In this document: piece by piece, positions 18,755 to 28,321 of the stretch | Numbering within the stretch: the stretch's first letter is position 1 | Layout of the letters: each line of letters starts with the position of its first letter | Source of the DNA: Acetomicrobium hydrogeniformans | Lineage (GTDB): Bacteria; Synergistota; Synergistia; Synergistales; JAFGMB01 | Direction of reading: 5' to 3' | Length of the DNA stretch: 64,000 bases | Assembly (NCBI GenBank): GCA_016841745.1 | Contig: JAENYO010000002.1 | Coordinates: forward strand, 434,001-498,000 | Program-made: the position numbers and the translations under genes | The notes under the pieces: model-generated | Databases searched by the model: none | What the model was told of the DNA's origin: nothing | The model's input: only the letters and a program-made list of their open reading frames with translations

Positions 18755-18970
18755 TTGAAAACTTTTGATTCCTCTGACACATCACACCTTTATTGTTTCC
18801 CTTCTGTGAATCTAGTCATCCACTCCTGGAGTTCCCTGCATACGTTTTCAAATAATAAAATCCCCTGTTAAATATCATAATTATCTTATGGTTAATTTGA
18901 CATCTTCTTTTGCTAGATGTAATATTGCCACTGTGATACAGTGTCTATCTAAATAAGGAGGGAAACCTGA

Positions 18971-19489
18971 ATGAAAAGATCAGGAAAATTGATTATGTAT
19001 ATTCTTGTTATCGTCCTTCTTTTCTCCGTTATCTCAATTTCAGCTATGGCAGAGGAGAAAACCTGGGGTACAGTATCCAGATATGATATTGTAACCACAG
19101 CCCAGAGAGCTGGAGATTTCACAATTCTTGTAACTGCCATTAAAGCTGCAGGATTTGAAGGTCTTATGAGAGAGCAGAATTCCTATACCGTTTTTGCTCC
19201 AACTGACGAAGCTTTTTCTAAGTTACCTGAAGGAACGGTAGAAAATCTGCTCCTTCCGGAGAACGTTGATCAACTTAAAGCGATCCTTACATATCATGTG
19301 ATCATAAACAGGAGAATTATCTCTCCGATGTTCAGAGGGGTGCATGAACTCAAAACAGTGAATGAAAAGATGCTCAGTGTCAGTTATTCTCCCGCGAAGA
19401 TCCGCATAAACAATGCCTTTGTTATTCAACCTGATATTACTACCAAAAACGGAATGATCCATGTTATCGATACAGTTCTGATACCATAA
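18971..19489 (+). CDS. Secreted fasciclin-domain protein
   Basis: Signal peptide; SYTVFAPTDEAFSKLPEGTVENLL and LTYHVI ... MIHVIDTVLIP fasciclin (FAS1) motifs. Confidence 0.92.
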   Translation: MKRSGKLIMYILVIVLLFSVISISAMAEEKTWGTVSRYDIVTTAQRAGDFTILVTAIKAAGFEGLMREQNSYTVFAPTDEAFSKLPEGTVENLLLPENVDQLKAILTYHVIINRRIISPMFRGVHELKTVNEKMLSVSYSPAKIRINNAFVIQPDITTKNGMIHVIDTVLIP

Positions 19490-19513
19490 CAGGGAGAAAC
19501 CAGGTTCCAGAAC

Positions 19514-19551
19514 AGATGGGGGAAGCCTGCCAGGCTTTCCCCATCTGTTTA
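19514..19551. terminator. Stem-loop terminator between convergent genes
   Basis: AGATGGGGGAAGCCTG / CAGGCTTTCCCCATCT then GTTT. Confidence 0.75.
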
Positions 19552-21069
19552 TCTGCGTAACCACAGCCAGCACTTTAGAAGTTTTGTGACCCAGGGAGTA
19601 AGCCTTCTAGCATTATAAATATCTCCAGCTCTTTTGAATATCTCTGTCTGTGTAGGGTAGGGATGGATGATCTCTGAAAGTTTTCCAATAGTCAAGCCAG
19701 CCTTTATGGCTGTTCCGATTTCACTGATCATATCTCCAGCATGATTGGCTACAAGAGTTGCCCCAAGGATCTTCCCATTTTTTTCCCCAAAGATAATCTT
19801 TAAAAAACCCCTTTCATCTCCTTCAAGGAGGGCTCTGTCAATTTCAGTCAGAGAAACTTTTATGGAATCAAAATCAAGGCCCCTTTCCGTTGCATCCCTT
19901 TCATACATACCTACATGGGCTATCTCAGGGTCAACATATGTGCACCAGGGGATACAGAGAGAACTGACCTTCCTCTTTCCTGCAAAAAGTGCGTTCTGAA
20001 GGGCTATCCTGGCACTGGCATCGGCGGTATGGGTAAATTTATACTTCATACAGGAATCTCCTGCAGCATAGATCCTGGGGTTTGTTGTTTGAAGATCATC
20101 TTTTACCTTTATCCCATTTCTTTTGTCATATTCAACTCCTGCTACCTCCAGGTCCAGATCTTCAAGGTCCGGGGTCCTTCCTGTAGCAATAAGAAATTCG
20201 CTTACTCTACAGGTTTTTTCTCCTTCTCCCTCTGTTTGTATCAGGGCCTCTTTGAAGCCATCCCTGACCCTTATTGTTTTTAATTGGGAGTTAAACATTA
20301 CGTCGATCCCTTCCTCGATGAATATCTCAGCTACTATAGACGCTGCATCGGGGTCTTCCTTTGGAAGGAACTGGTGTCCTCGCTGGATGATGGTAACCTT
20401 GCTTCCCAGTCTGGAGAAAGCAAGGGCCAGTTCGCATCCCAGGGGGCCTCCTCCCAGTATCATGAGTGTTTCGGGGATTTCCGGGATATTGAAAATACTT
20501 TCGTTCGTTACATATCCGCAGATGTCAATTCCTTCTACAGGAGGAATGAAGGTTGTGGCCCCACTGGTGATAATTGCTCTCTTAAATTTAAGAACCCTGT
20601 CTTCAACGGAAAGACTATTCCCGGAAGTGAAGTGCCCCTTACCGAAAAAAAGGTGAATCCCTTCTTTTACAATTCTTTCAGCCGAATCATGTTCACTGAT
20701 CTTAGATCTTACCTGGCGAAGTCTGGCCATGACATCCTGAAAATCAACCTGGAAATCAGAAACCCTGATCCCGAATCGATCCGAATTCCGTATCTCCCTT
20801 AACAGTCTGGAACTCCGAATAAGCAGTTTTGAGGGCACACATCCATAATTCAGGCAGTCTCCTCCCAGAAATGTTTTTTCAACCAGAGCCGTTTTTGCTC
20901 CAAGTCTGGCTCCACCTATTGCAGCAACCAGTCCAGCTGATCCTGCTCCGATAACAACAAGATCATATGTCCCGGCAGGTACAGGATTTTGCCAGTTCTC
21001 CGGATGTACATTTTTCAAGAGGTTCTTATTGTAAGTATCCATGGGCATGGGATGACAAAGATCTTCCAT
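19549..21069 (-). CDS. Mercuric-reductase-like / dihydrolipoamide dehydrogenase family FAD-dependent oxidoreductase
   Basis: YDLVVIGAGSAGLVAAIGGARLGAKTALVEKTFLGGDCLNYGCVPSKLLI, redox CxxxxC, HPYPTQTEIFKRAGD C-term. Confidence 0.9.
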   Translation of the reverse strand: MEDLCHPMPMDTYNKNLLKNVHPENWQNPVPAGTYDLVVIGAGSAGLVAAIGGARLGAKTALVEKTFLGGDCLNYGCVPSKLLIRSSRLLREIRNSDRFGIRVSDFQVDFQDVMARLRQVRSKISEHDSAERIVKEGIHLFFGKGHFTSGNSLSVEDRVLKFKRAIITSGATTFIPPVEGIDICGYVTNESIFNIPEIPETLMILGGGPLGCELALAFSRLGSKVTIIQRGHQFLPKEDPDAASIVAEIFIEEGIDVMFNSQLKTIRVRDGFKEALIQTEGEGEKTCRVSEFLIATGRTPDLEDLDLEVAGVEYDKRNGIKVKDDLQTTNPRIYAAGDSCMKYKFTHTADASARIALQNALFAGKRKVSSLCIPWCTYVDPEIAHVGMYERDATERGLDFDSIKVSLTEIDRALLEGDERGFLKIIFGEKNGKILGATLVANHAGDMISEIGTAIKAGLTIGKLSEIIHPYPTQTEIFKRAGDIYNARRLTPWVTKLLKCWLWLRR

Positions 21070-21288
21070 TTTCTACTCCTTTCCCTTTCTGTTACCTTTT
21101 GGGAGATACAGAAGAATTCTTCGGACAATAATAATCCCGGATTAGCATCATCGGACCTGTCAGTTGATGAAAAAACGATTGAATACGTCAGAGTGTTCTT
21201 TATCTACTATTTAGAATTATATCTTTTTTTACAGATTTGACCAGAAAAGCAGAAGATAAGAAAAATTTTAAGGTTCCCCTGGTGGATA

Positions 21289-21876
21289 TCAGCCCTTCAA
21301 AAGACAGTAAGCTTCGGCCATTCTCTGTATTCCTGTGATAATGACCAGAAAAGCAAAAAACAGGGTTAATAATGAGAGATATCTTGAAAAAATTATCATG
21401 AGGGAGAATAAAATAAAGCCCTCTGTTCTCTCTGCCAGGCCAGCCTGATAATAAAAGGATTTTTCTGATCTTTTTGGTGAAAGGGCCCCGACTGTCAGAA
21501 AAACCGTCATAGAAAAAAGTATCGTAGAAATAAGGATCAGAAGGGCCATTCTGGAATCAGGAAACCGTATGGCCAGGGCCAGGATAATGGCTGTCTCGAC
21601 CAGGCGGTCACCTGTTATATCCAGAACTGTTCCCCATTGAGATGAGGATCTCCGGGTCCTTGCGATCGTCCCATCCACCGCGTCAAGAAATCCTGATATC
21701 CAGAGAAGAGTTACACCTGTAAAGGGAAAATTTAAAACGACAAGAAGAGATGACAGAATGCCGAGAAGAAAGGCTCCCAGTGTTACCTGATCTGCTTTCA
21801 GGTTAATTGTTATACAAAGATCTGCCACTCTTTGTACCTGCGGTTGAATCACTTTTCTGGCATAAGTGTCGAGCAT
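21289..21876 (-). CDS. CDP-alcohol phosphatidyltransferase family protein (YnjF-like)
   Basis: SGFLDAVDGTIARTRRSSSQWGTVLDITGDRLVE (D-G-x2-A-R-x8-G-x3-D-x3-D motif). Confidence 0.9.
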   Translation of the reverse strand: MLDTYARKVIQPQVQRVADLCITINLKADQVTLGAFLLGILSSLLVVLNFPFTGVTLLWISGFLDAVDGTIARTRRSSSQWGTVLDITGDRLVETAIILALAIRFPDSRMALLILISTILFSMTVFLTVGALSPKRSEKSFYYQAGLAERTEGFILFSLMIIFSRYLSLLTLFFAFLVIITGIQRMAEAYCLLKG

Positions 21877-22895
21877 TCTCTAACCTCCCTTTCATTTTCG
21901 AGGAAAACCAGGTCTGTGGGAGAATAACTTACGTAAACTTCTTTTCCTGTCAGGCCCTCCAGCTCACCATTGTTTTTCTCTAGGGTTTCCAGGATGAGTC
22001 CACGGTGTGTCGTGATTTTACAATGGACCATTCCCTGTCTGAATCGGGTTTTCTCAAGAATTGCTCTGAAAGCAAATCTGTCTTCAGGGTGGAATTGTGT
22101 TATTTCGAGTGACTCGGGACGAATAATCAGTTCTCCTTCTCTTTCTCCCTCATGTTTTTCCATGGAAAGCTCCAATCCTTCCAGTGTGAGAAAGAGCCCC
22201 TTTTCTGTTCTTCCGGATAGTATATTCGGTATTCCTAAAAACCGGGCTGTGTAAAGTCTGGATGGTTTTTCATAAAGACTTCGAGGTGTTCCTGTTTCCA
22301 CTACATTGCCATTTCTCATTATGGACATGCGATCGAACATCATAAAGGCTTCTTCCCTGTCATGGGTTACAAAAATGATGGTCATACTGTACTTTTTGTG
22401 AATGTCCAGTACGAGTTCACGCATCTCTTTGCGAAGATTTGGATCAAGAGCGCTGAAGGGCTCATCCATGAGCAGTATCGGGGGATTGGTTACCATTGCT
22501 CTTGCAATAGCAACTCGTTGACGTTGACCGCCGCTTAATTCCAAGGGGAAACGTTCTCCAAGATCCTTAAGGCCCACTGATGAAAGCATATCGCGAGCCC
22601 GGGTGATCCTCTTCGATCTTGGGACCCCCTTCATTTTCAACCCGAAGGCTACATTCTTCTCTATATTCATGTAGGGGAAAAGCCTGTCCTGTTGAAAAAC
22701 CATACCGAGCGATCTTTTTTCCGCCGGTATTCCGGTGATGTCCCTCCCATTCTGTAGAAGGGAACCTTCATTCACCGGTAGAAGTCCAGCAAGGATCTTC
22801 AGCAGAGTAGTCTTGCCACACCCGGATTCTCCGATGAGTCCAAAAAATTCCCCATGTTTTACCTGGAGATTTTGAATATAAAGGTGAAAGTCCAT
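21849..22895 (-). CDS. ABC transporter ATP-binding protein (YnjD-like with C-terminal TOBE-like region)
   Basis: GESGCGKTTLLKILAG Walker A, LSGGQRQRVAIARAM signature, ILLMDEPFSALD; true start may lie upstream (see findings). Confidence 0.92.
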   Translation of the reverse strand: MDFHLYIQNLQVKHGEFFGLIGESGCGKTTLLKILAGLLPVNEGSLLQNGRDITGIPAEKRSLGMVFQQDRLFPYMNIEKNVAFGLKMKGVPRSKRITRARDMLSSVGLKDLGERFPLELSGGQRQRVAIARAMVTNPPILLMDEPFSALDPNLRKEMRELVLDIHKKYSMTIIFVTHDREEAFMMFDRMSIMRNGNVVETGTPRSLYEKPSRLYTARFLGIPNILSGRTEKGLFLTLEGLELSMEKHEGEREGELIIRPESLEITQFHPEDRFAFRAILEKTRFRQGMVHCKITTHRGLILETLEKNNGELEGLTGKEVYVSYSPTDLVFLENEREVRECSTLMPEK

Positions 22896-22945
22896 GAAAG
22901 GAGCATATGATTTCTTTAAATTGAATATTCCTATATCAGCTATGA

Positions 22946-23746
22946 TTACATCCTCTTTTCTCTGTATAGTCGGTTCAGAAATACATCAAGGAGAACCATT
23001 AACCCCATGGCTACGAGGGCAAAAAGTATTGAATAGGCTGCTCCTGTGCCCTGATCTCCTCCGTTAATATAAGGGAACATTCTCATAGTAAGGGTGATTA
23101 CCTGACCTCCTCCTATCAACAGGGTGATAACGTACTGGCTCATAGAGATCAGAATGGTCAAAGCAGAACCAACAATAATACCGGGAAGCAGGAAAGGGAA
23201 TACGACATGGGCAAACCTTCTGATCCTTCCTGCCCCAAGTGTTTTTGCCTGTTCTTCCCATTCAAAACCCAACCTGGAAAAACTTATTGTTGTTGCCCTG
23301 ATCATATAGGGTAGAGTTGGCAGCATATGGGCCAGGACAACTCCAGAAAGTTTTTCTGTCAGTCCCAGGGTGATAAATGTTCTGTGGAGCCCCATCAAAA
23401 TAACAATAGGGGGGACCAGTATGGGAAGCATTAATATAATTTCCAGGACACCTTTAAAGGGGAACTTGTACCTGCCGAGGGCATCTCCAGCAGGGATAGC
23501 AATTACAGCATTGATTATAGTAACTACAACAGCTATATGAAGACTAACTCCTATGGAGTGCCAGGTTCCTGAAGCTGTACCCAGAACATATTTCCATGCT
23601 CTAAGTGAAAATTCTGAAGGCAGGATGTCAGGCCAGGACCATCCCCCTGAAAAACTCAGCATAAAAAGATAGAGTATGGGAAAGATTCCTGCGATCAGAA
23701 AAAGACCGAATACGATAAAAAGCATGAGCATGAATACCCTTTTCAT
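22946..23746 (-). CDS. ABC transporter permease
   Basis: 266 aa; EEQAKTLGAGRIRRFAHVVFPFLLPGI EAA loop. Confidence 0.9.
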   Translation of the reverse strand: MKRVFMLMLFIVFGLFLIAGIFPILYLFMLSFSGGWSWPDILPSEFSLRAWKYVLGTASGTWHSIGVSLHIAVVVTIINAVIAIPAGDALGRYKFPFKGVLEIILMLPILVPPIVILMGLHRTFITLGLTEKLSGVVLAHMLPTLPYMIRATTISFSRLGFEWEEQAKTLGAGRIRRFAHVVFPFLLPGIIVGSALTILISMSQYVITLLIGGGQVITLTMRMFPYINGGDQGTGAAYSILFALVAMGLMVLLDVFLNRLYREKRM

Positions 23747-24630
23747 TACTTGACGATCCTCTTCAAGGGATGTGTTTTTCTGATGAAGGAGTATAAGAAG
23801 CCTGTCATAAGTATTGTAAGAAGGATAAGTATGTTTACCGCCATTGCTGTCGGCTGACCGGAAAGGTCTCCTCTGCTGTATATTTCGTATGAGGATACGG
23901 AAAGCACTTTGGGATAGGTGACTCCAAGAATAAATGGGACTTCATAGGCTCCAAAGGTGTAGGCAAATATGATAAAACAGCCAGTTTCAAGGGGTGTTAT
24001 CATTATGGGAAAGACTATTTCCCTGAAGGTCCTGAAGCTGTTCGCACCAAGGACTCTGGCTGTCTCTACCCAGCTATATTCGATTCTCAGTATTACCGGA
24101 TAAAGGAGCAGGACAAGGAATGGACTTGTTTTCCATACATAAGCAATAATGATCCCCCAACCGAAGGATTCGTTGGTCATGACAGGGAAACTGGACATTT
24201 CTGTTATTAATCCCGTTCTGAAGAGTATCCGTGCTATCCATCCGCTCTGGATAAATATAAGAAATATCATGTAGGCAGCAACGATATACGGGAAAACCAT
24301 AGGTATCTGAAACAATCTCTGGAAATAGACACTTCTGTCTCTTTTGCTGTTTATTCGTATCAGGAAAAGACAGTATAGGACGAAAATCGCCAGTAACCCT
24401 GATAAAACAGTAGAGATAAAGGCTATTCTCAGGGTTAGTGAAAAGGATCTCCAAAAATCAAAGGATCCAAGAAGGTCCAGGTAATAGGCAAAAGTAAAAT
24501 CCGGATCTCCTGCCAGGGGAGCTAATCCCAGACTCTGGATGACACCGTAGATTATTCCCCCGAAAAAAAGAAAGCCCAGAGATGTAAGAGCCGGTACCAG
24601 GAGAAAAAGTGGTTTATTTTTTCCCAACAT
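23746..24630 (-). CDS. ABC transporter permease
   Basis: 294 aa; VETARVLGANSFRTFREIVFPIMITPL EAA loop; overlaps neighbouring genes by a few nt. Confidence 0.9.
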   Translation of the reverse strand: MLGKNKPLFLLVPALTSLGFLFFGGIIYGVIQSLGLAPLAGDPDFTFAYYLDLLGSFDFWRSFSLTLRIAFISTVLSGLLAIFVLYCLFLIRINSKRDRSVYFQRLFQIPMVFPYIVAAYMIFLIFIQSGWIARILFRTGLITEMSSFPVMTNESFGWGIIIAYVWKTSPFLVLLLYPVILRIEYSWVETARVLGANSFRTFREIVFPIMITPLETGCFIIFAYTFGAYEVPFILGVTYPKVLSVSSYEIYSRGDLSGQPTAMAVNILILLTILMTGFLYSFIRKTHPLKRIVK

Positions 24631-25849
24631 TTTCTAACCATTCTTTTTCCAAAGAATCAATATAATCTGATGAAAATTCGGGGACGCCGTAATTTTGCAG
24701 TATTTGAGGGGCGATTACAGACTGTCCCAGGTCTATGGTTTCCAGAAGTTCCTTCTGCTTTATCGTAATTCTGGAAGTGTCTACTACCATACCGTCTCCC
24801 CAGACACCAGGTTTGAATTTTTCTATCTGGGCTTCCGGGGAAAGGAACAGATCTATCGCTACCATTGCTCCCTCTCTTTTTGTTGAATTGAAGGGTATGG
24901 CCAGGTAATGGGTATTTGAAAAGGTTCCTCCTTCCAGAACAAAGGTTCTGGAAGAGTCTGGAAAGAGGCCATTATTTATCTGGTTGAGGGCATGCAGAGG
25001 ATTGTAATTCATGGTGATCCATACCTCTCCATTAGCGTATAGCTGGTCCAGGACTCCTATCCCATCCGGGTAGGTCGTGCCCTTCCGCCATAAATATGGC
25101 TTTATATCATTAAGGAAGTTCCATGCCTTTTCGTTGCTATTATCCAGGATACCCTGTTGTTTCTTTTCCTGGTATCTTTTATACCCTCCATACTCTTCCA
25201 GGAGAACGTGTCGTACAAAGGAACTGCCGGTAAAGTCCGGAGGGGCGGGGTAGGTGAATCGTCCAGGATGTTCCCTGATCCATCGTCCCAGTTCCCCAAT
25301 CGATTTCGGGGGGATCTGGATATTGTTACTGTCATAAACAAAAATAAACTGGGCTTTTCCCCAGGGAGCTTCATACCCGTCAGTAGGATAATTGAAATCA
25401 AAGTTCAGATCTTCTGCTGCCATGTCGACATATTTGAGGTAATTGGGCAGTTTTCCAGTGAAGGGTCCAAAAAGAAGATCATTTTCCCTTGCAAGTTTGA
25501 AATTTTCACCATTGATCCAGATTATGTCAGCGCTTCCTTCGAGTTTTTTCATCGCTTTCTCAGTAAGAAGCTTGTTGATTATCTGCCTGATATCCGTTAC
25601 CGGTATCCTGCGAATGGTTATGCCATATTCTTTCTTCATACGGGGTGCTATCCATTCATCTATATAAAGATTGGTGCCGTTATTTCCGCCCCACATATAC
25701 ATGTTAATGGTCTGGCCATTGCTTTTTTGCAGGATGGAATCCCAATTCGCTTCCAGGAGCCCCCCTTTTTCACTGGAAATGGCACTTTGGAGAGGGAATA
25801 TGCAAATGGCGATCAAAAGCATCAGCATTGTGAGTGTTAATTTTCTCAT
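24614..25849 (-). CDS. ABC transporter substrate-binding protein (YnjB-like)
   Basis: Signal peptide; NMYMWGGNNGTNLYIDEWIAPRMKKEYGITIRRIPVTD; linked to two permeases and ATPase. Confidence 0.87.
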   Translation of the reverse strand: MRKLTLTMLMLLIAICIFPLQSAISSEKGGLLEANWDSILQKSNGQTINMYMWGGNNGTNLYIDEWIAPRMKKEYGITIRRIPVTDIRQIINKLLTEKAMKKLEGSADIIWINGENFKLARENDLLFGPFTGKLPNYLKYVDMAAEDLNFDFNYPTDGYEAPWGKAQFIFVYDSNNIQIPPKSIGELGRWIREHPGRFTYPAPPDFTGSSFVRHVLLEEYGGYKRYQEKKQQGILDNSNEKAWNFLNDIKPYLWRKGTTYPDGIGVLDQLYANGEVWITMNYNPLHALNQINNGLFPDSSRTFVLEGGTFSNTHYLAIPFNSTKREGAMVAIDLFLSPEAQIEKFKPGVWGDGMVVDTSRITIKQKELLETIDLGQSVIAPQILQNYGVPEFSSDYIDSLEKEWLENVGKK

Positions 25850-26059
25850 TTACTATCACCTCCTTTTGTAATTAATGAACAATTTATTTTAATCAGGGTA
25901 ACGTTGTATTTTATAAGGATTCTACGTTCTGTTATATAATAAACTAAGAAGTCTTTCAATTACCTGATTAAATAAAAAGGAAGATATGCCCTTGCAGACA
26001 AGGGAGATGATGTTATTACACAGGAAAAAGCGCGGGTAAGTTATGTCCTTCCACTTCTT

Positions 26060-26683
26060 ATGGTGGCGGTTTTAGTGACAGTAATAATTCTTCTTCGAGT
26101 TACTGGAGGAATCGAGAAATTCCAGGATATATGTGCAGATCTCGAATGTCTTGGGCGATGGGCTCCCCTTGGATTTATCGGTCTTTATATACTTGCTGTA
26201 GTATTAGCTATCCCGGGAAGTGCTCTGACTGCCCTTGCTGGTGTTCTTTTCGGTTCTATCCGGGGAGTCGTATACGTTTCCATTGCATCTACTCTGGGAG
26301 CCACCCTTGCTTTTCTTATCGCCCGCTATCTGGCCAGGGATTTTATTTCAGCAAAACTGTCCAGGAGTGAAGCTTTCAGGAAACTGGATGATATGTCCGA
26401 TAAATATGGAGTCTGGATCGTCGCCATAGTAAGACTGGTACCTATCTTCCCCTTCAATCTGATCAATTACGGTCTTGGCCTTACCCGGGTGAGTCTTTTC
26501 AATTATGTGTTCTTTTCCTGGCTTTTCATGCTTCCTGGAACTTTTCTTTATGTTGCCGGTGGAGACGCTCTGAAAAGGGCTGTTTCTGAAGGGACCATTC
26601 CCTGGAAACTTGTCCTGCTGGTAGTCCTGATAGGTCTTATCCTTTATTTTCTTGCAAGAAAGTTTAAAAAAAGGCTTAAATGA
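26060..26683 (+). CDS. TVP38/TMEM64 family membrane protein (YdjX/YdjZ-like)
   Basis: LAVVLAIPGSALTALAGVLFGSIRGVVYVSIASTLGATLAFLIARYLARDF ... FPFNLINYGLGLTRVSLFNYVFFSWLFMLPGTFLYV. Confidence 0.92.
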   Translation: MVAVLVTVIILLRVTGGIEKFQDICADLECLGRWAPLGFIGLYILAVVLAIPGSALTALAGVLFGSIRGVVYVSIASTLGATLAFLIARYLARDFISAKLSRSEAFRKLDDMSDKYGVWIVAIVRLVPIFPFNLINYGLGLTRVSLFNYVFFSWLFMLPGTFLYVAGGDALKRAVSEGTIPWKLVLLVVLIGLILYFLARKFKKRLK

Positions 26684-27484
26684 TCATTTTCTTATGAAAG
26701 GCAGTTTTAGAAGCATCAGAAGAGGAAGGTTCCCTGGCTGTTTTGAATCGGGCAGCCCCAGAGTCATTTTAAGCTGTCCCGCTGAAGAAACAGGAGTGTA
26801 ATTACCAAAAAGCCTGTCCCACCAGGAAAAAGAAAAACCGTAATTACTGTTCATCTCCCTGTTTATAACCGAATGGTGGATTCGATGCATATCCGGTGTA
26901 ACTATGATGAGTCTTAAAAACCTGTCAATATCCGAAGGGATATAGACGTTGGAATGGTTAAATAGTGAAGCTCCGTTCAATATCACCTCGAAAGTCAGAA
27001 CTGCCACAGGAGGACATCCCAGAAGAAGTATAACAACGCCCTTCAGTAGGAGAGAAAAGAGTATTTCCATGGGGTGGAAACGGATACCTGATGTGATGTC
27101 GAGATCCATATCGGTATGATGAACCCCGTGGATCTTTCTAAGAAAATGATGCTTGTGAAAAAGCACATGCTGAAAATAGACAGTCAGATCCAGAACCAGA
27201 ACCGAGACCAGAAAGGCTACTACAGGAGTATTTCTGGTCATATTGAAAAGACCGGTTTTCCATGATACAGCTAAAAGAGCGAACCCGGTTGCCCCTAAAG
27301 GAGATATAAGTCTTTCCACGATAATATTGCTCCCCGCAAGGGTCAAGTTGATCTTCCAGCGGAGAGGTTTCGAGATTGACAGTTTTCGCTTGGGAAATTT
27401 TACTTCCCAGGCGGACATGGAAAGAAAAATTACCAGTGAAAATATTATTCTCGTGTTCCTTGCCAGATCTGACAATAAGGTCAC
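26684..27484 (-). CDS. Sterol desaturase / fatty acid hydroxylase family protein
   Basis: His clusters HVLFHKHH, HGVHHTD, MHRIHHSV; WDRLFGNY. Confidence 0.92.
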   Translation of the reverse strand: MTLLSDLARNTRIIFSLVIFLSMSAWEVKFPKRKLSISKPLRWKINLTLAGSNIIVERLISPLGATGFALLAVSWKTGLFNMTRNTPVVAFLVSVLVLDLTVYFQHVLFHKHHFLRKIHGVHHTDMDLDITSGIRFHPMEILFSLLLKGVVILLLGCPPVAVLTFEVILNGASLFNHSNVYIPSDIDRFLRLIIVTPDMHRIHHSVINREMNSNYGFSFSWWDRLFGNYTPVSSAGQLKMTLGLPDSKQPGNLPLLMLLKLPFIRK

Positions 27485-27525
27485 TCCTTTTCGGGGTCCA
27501 TTATGAAAATATCGGACAGGTCTGG

Positions 27526-28320
27526 TCAGTTGGAGTTTGTTAGATTTTCTCTGATCATCTTTTCAGCAAGGGGAAGGGCGAATTCCCGTAAAAACCTGAC
27601 TATTGCATCTTCCGAATAGAGAACGATCCCATCCCTGCCGACATAATTTTTGCTCAGAACACATTCCAGCTGTTCAGATCCTTCTTCCCATATGTTTCCC
27701 AGTATTTTTATCACTTGATCTCCGGAATCCACATTACGAAGGGGAAGAAGCAGTTCCACATCAAACTTTTCAGCAACTTCAATATATGCATCAAGGGCAA
27801 TGCCGAGTTGATTGATCTTGATCCTTCCATCGTGGCTCTCTCTTTCTCCTGCTATTATGGTACTGCAATTCAGGATTTTTGCCAGAGGTATCCTGATGCC
27901 ATGGAAATAAAGATGACATCCGATACAGGGTGTGTAGAAACCGAAGTCCTTGACAAGGGAGTAATTATGTCGTCCGCATAGCTGCCACCAGATATTGGGT
28001 GATCCCAGAAAGACCGGGTCAAAGATACGAATATTCTTCATGGCTGGTGCTTCACGAAGAAGTTCTATGGCTCTAAAGGGGGTATCCCAGCTGCCATATT
28101 CGGTTCCAGTGTAGGCTATGGTGGGAAGAATATCCTCAAAGTCCAGAGCCCCTGCAGCTTCAAGTACTGCCGCTACGCTGTCCCTGCCAGCTATTTCTGC
28201 AATAGCTATACGGTTACTTTTAAGGCATTGTTCAATGGTTTCTGGAGGTAACATCCATTCCGGAAAAGAATTTATCATTTCAGGTTTGCCAGCAAGAATA
28301 TTCAGGAGTTCTGTCCTCAT
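27526..28320 (-). CDS. Uncharacterised protein, possible PP-loop ATPase-like family
   Basis: 264 aa; IAEIAGRDSVAAVLEA resembles degenerate SGGxDS PP-loop; FYTPCIGCHLYFHGIRIPLAKILNCSTIIAGERESHDGRIKINQ. Confidence 0.45.
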   Translation of the reverse strand: MRTELLNILAGKPEMINSFPEWMLPPETIEQCLKSNRIAIAEIAGRDSVAAVLEAAGALDFEDILPTIAYTGTEYGSWDTPFRAIELLREAPAMKNIRIFDPVFLGSPNIWWQLCGRHNYSLVKDFGFYTPCIGCHLYFHGIRIPLAKILNCSTIIAGERESHDGRIKINQLGIALDAYIEVAEKFDVELLLPLRNVDSGDQVIKILGNIWEEGSEQLECVLSKNYVGRDGIVLYSEDAIVRFLREFALPLAEKMIRENLTNSN

Positions 28321-28321
28321 A

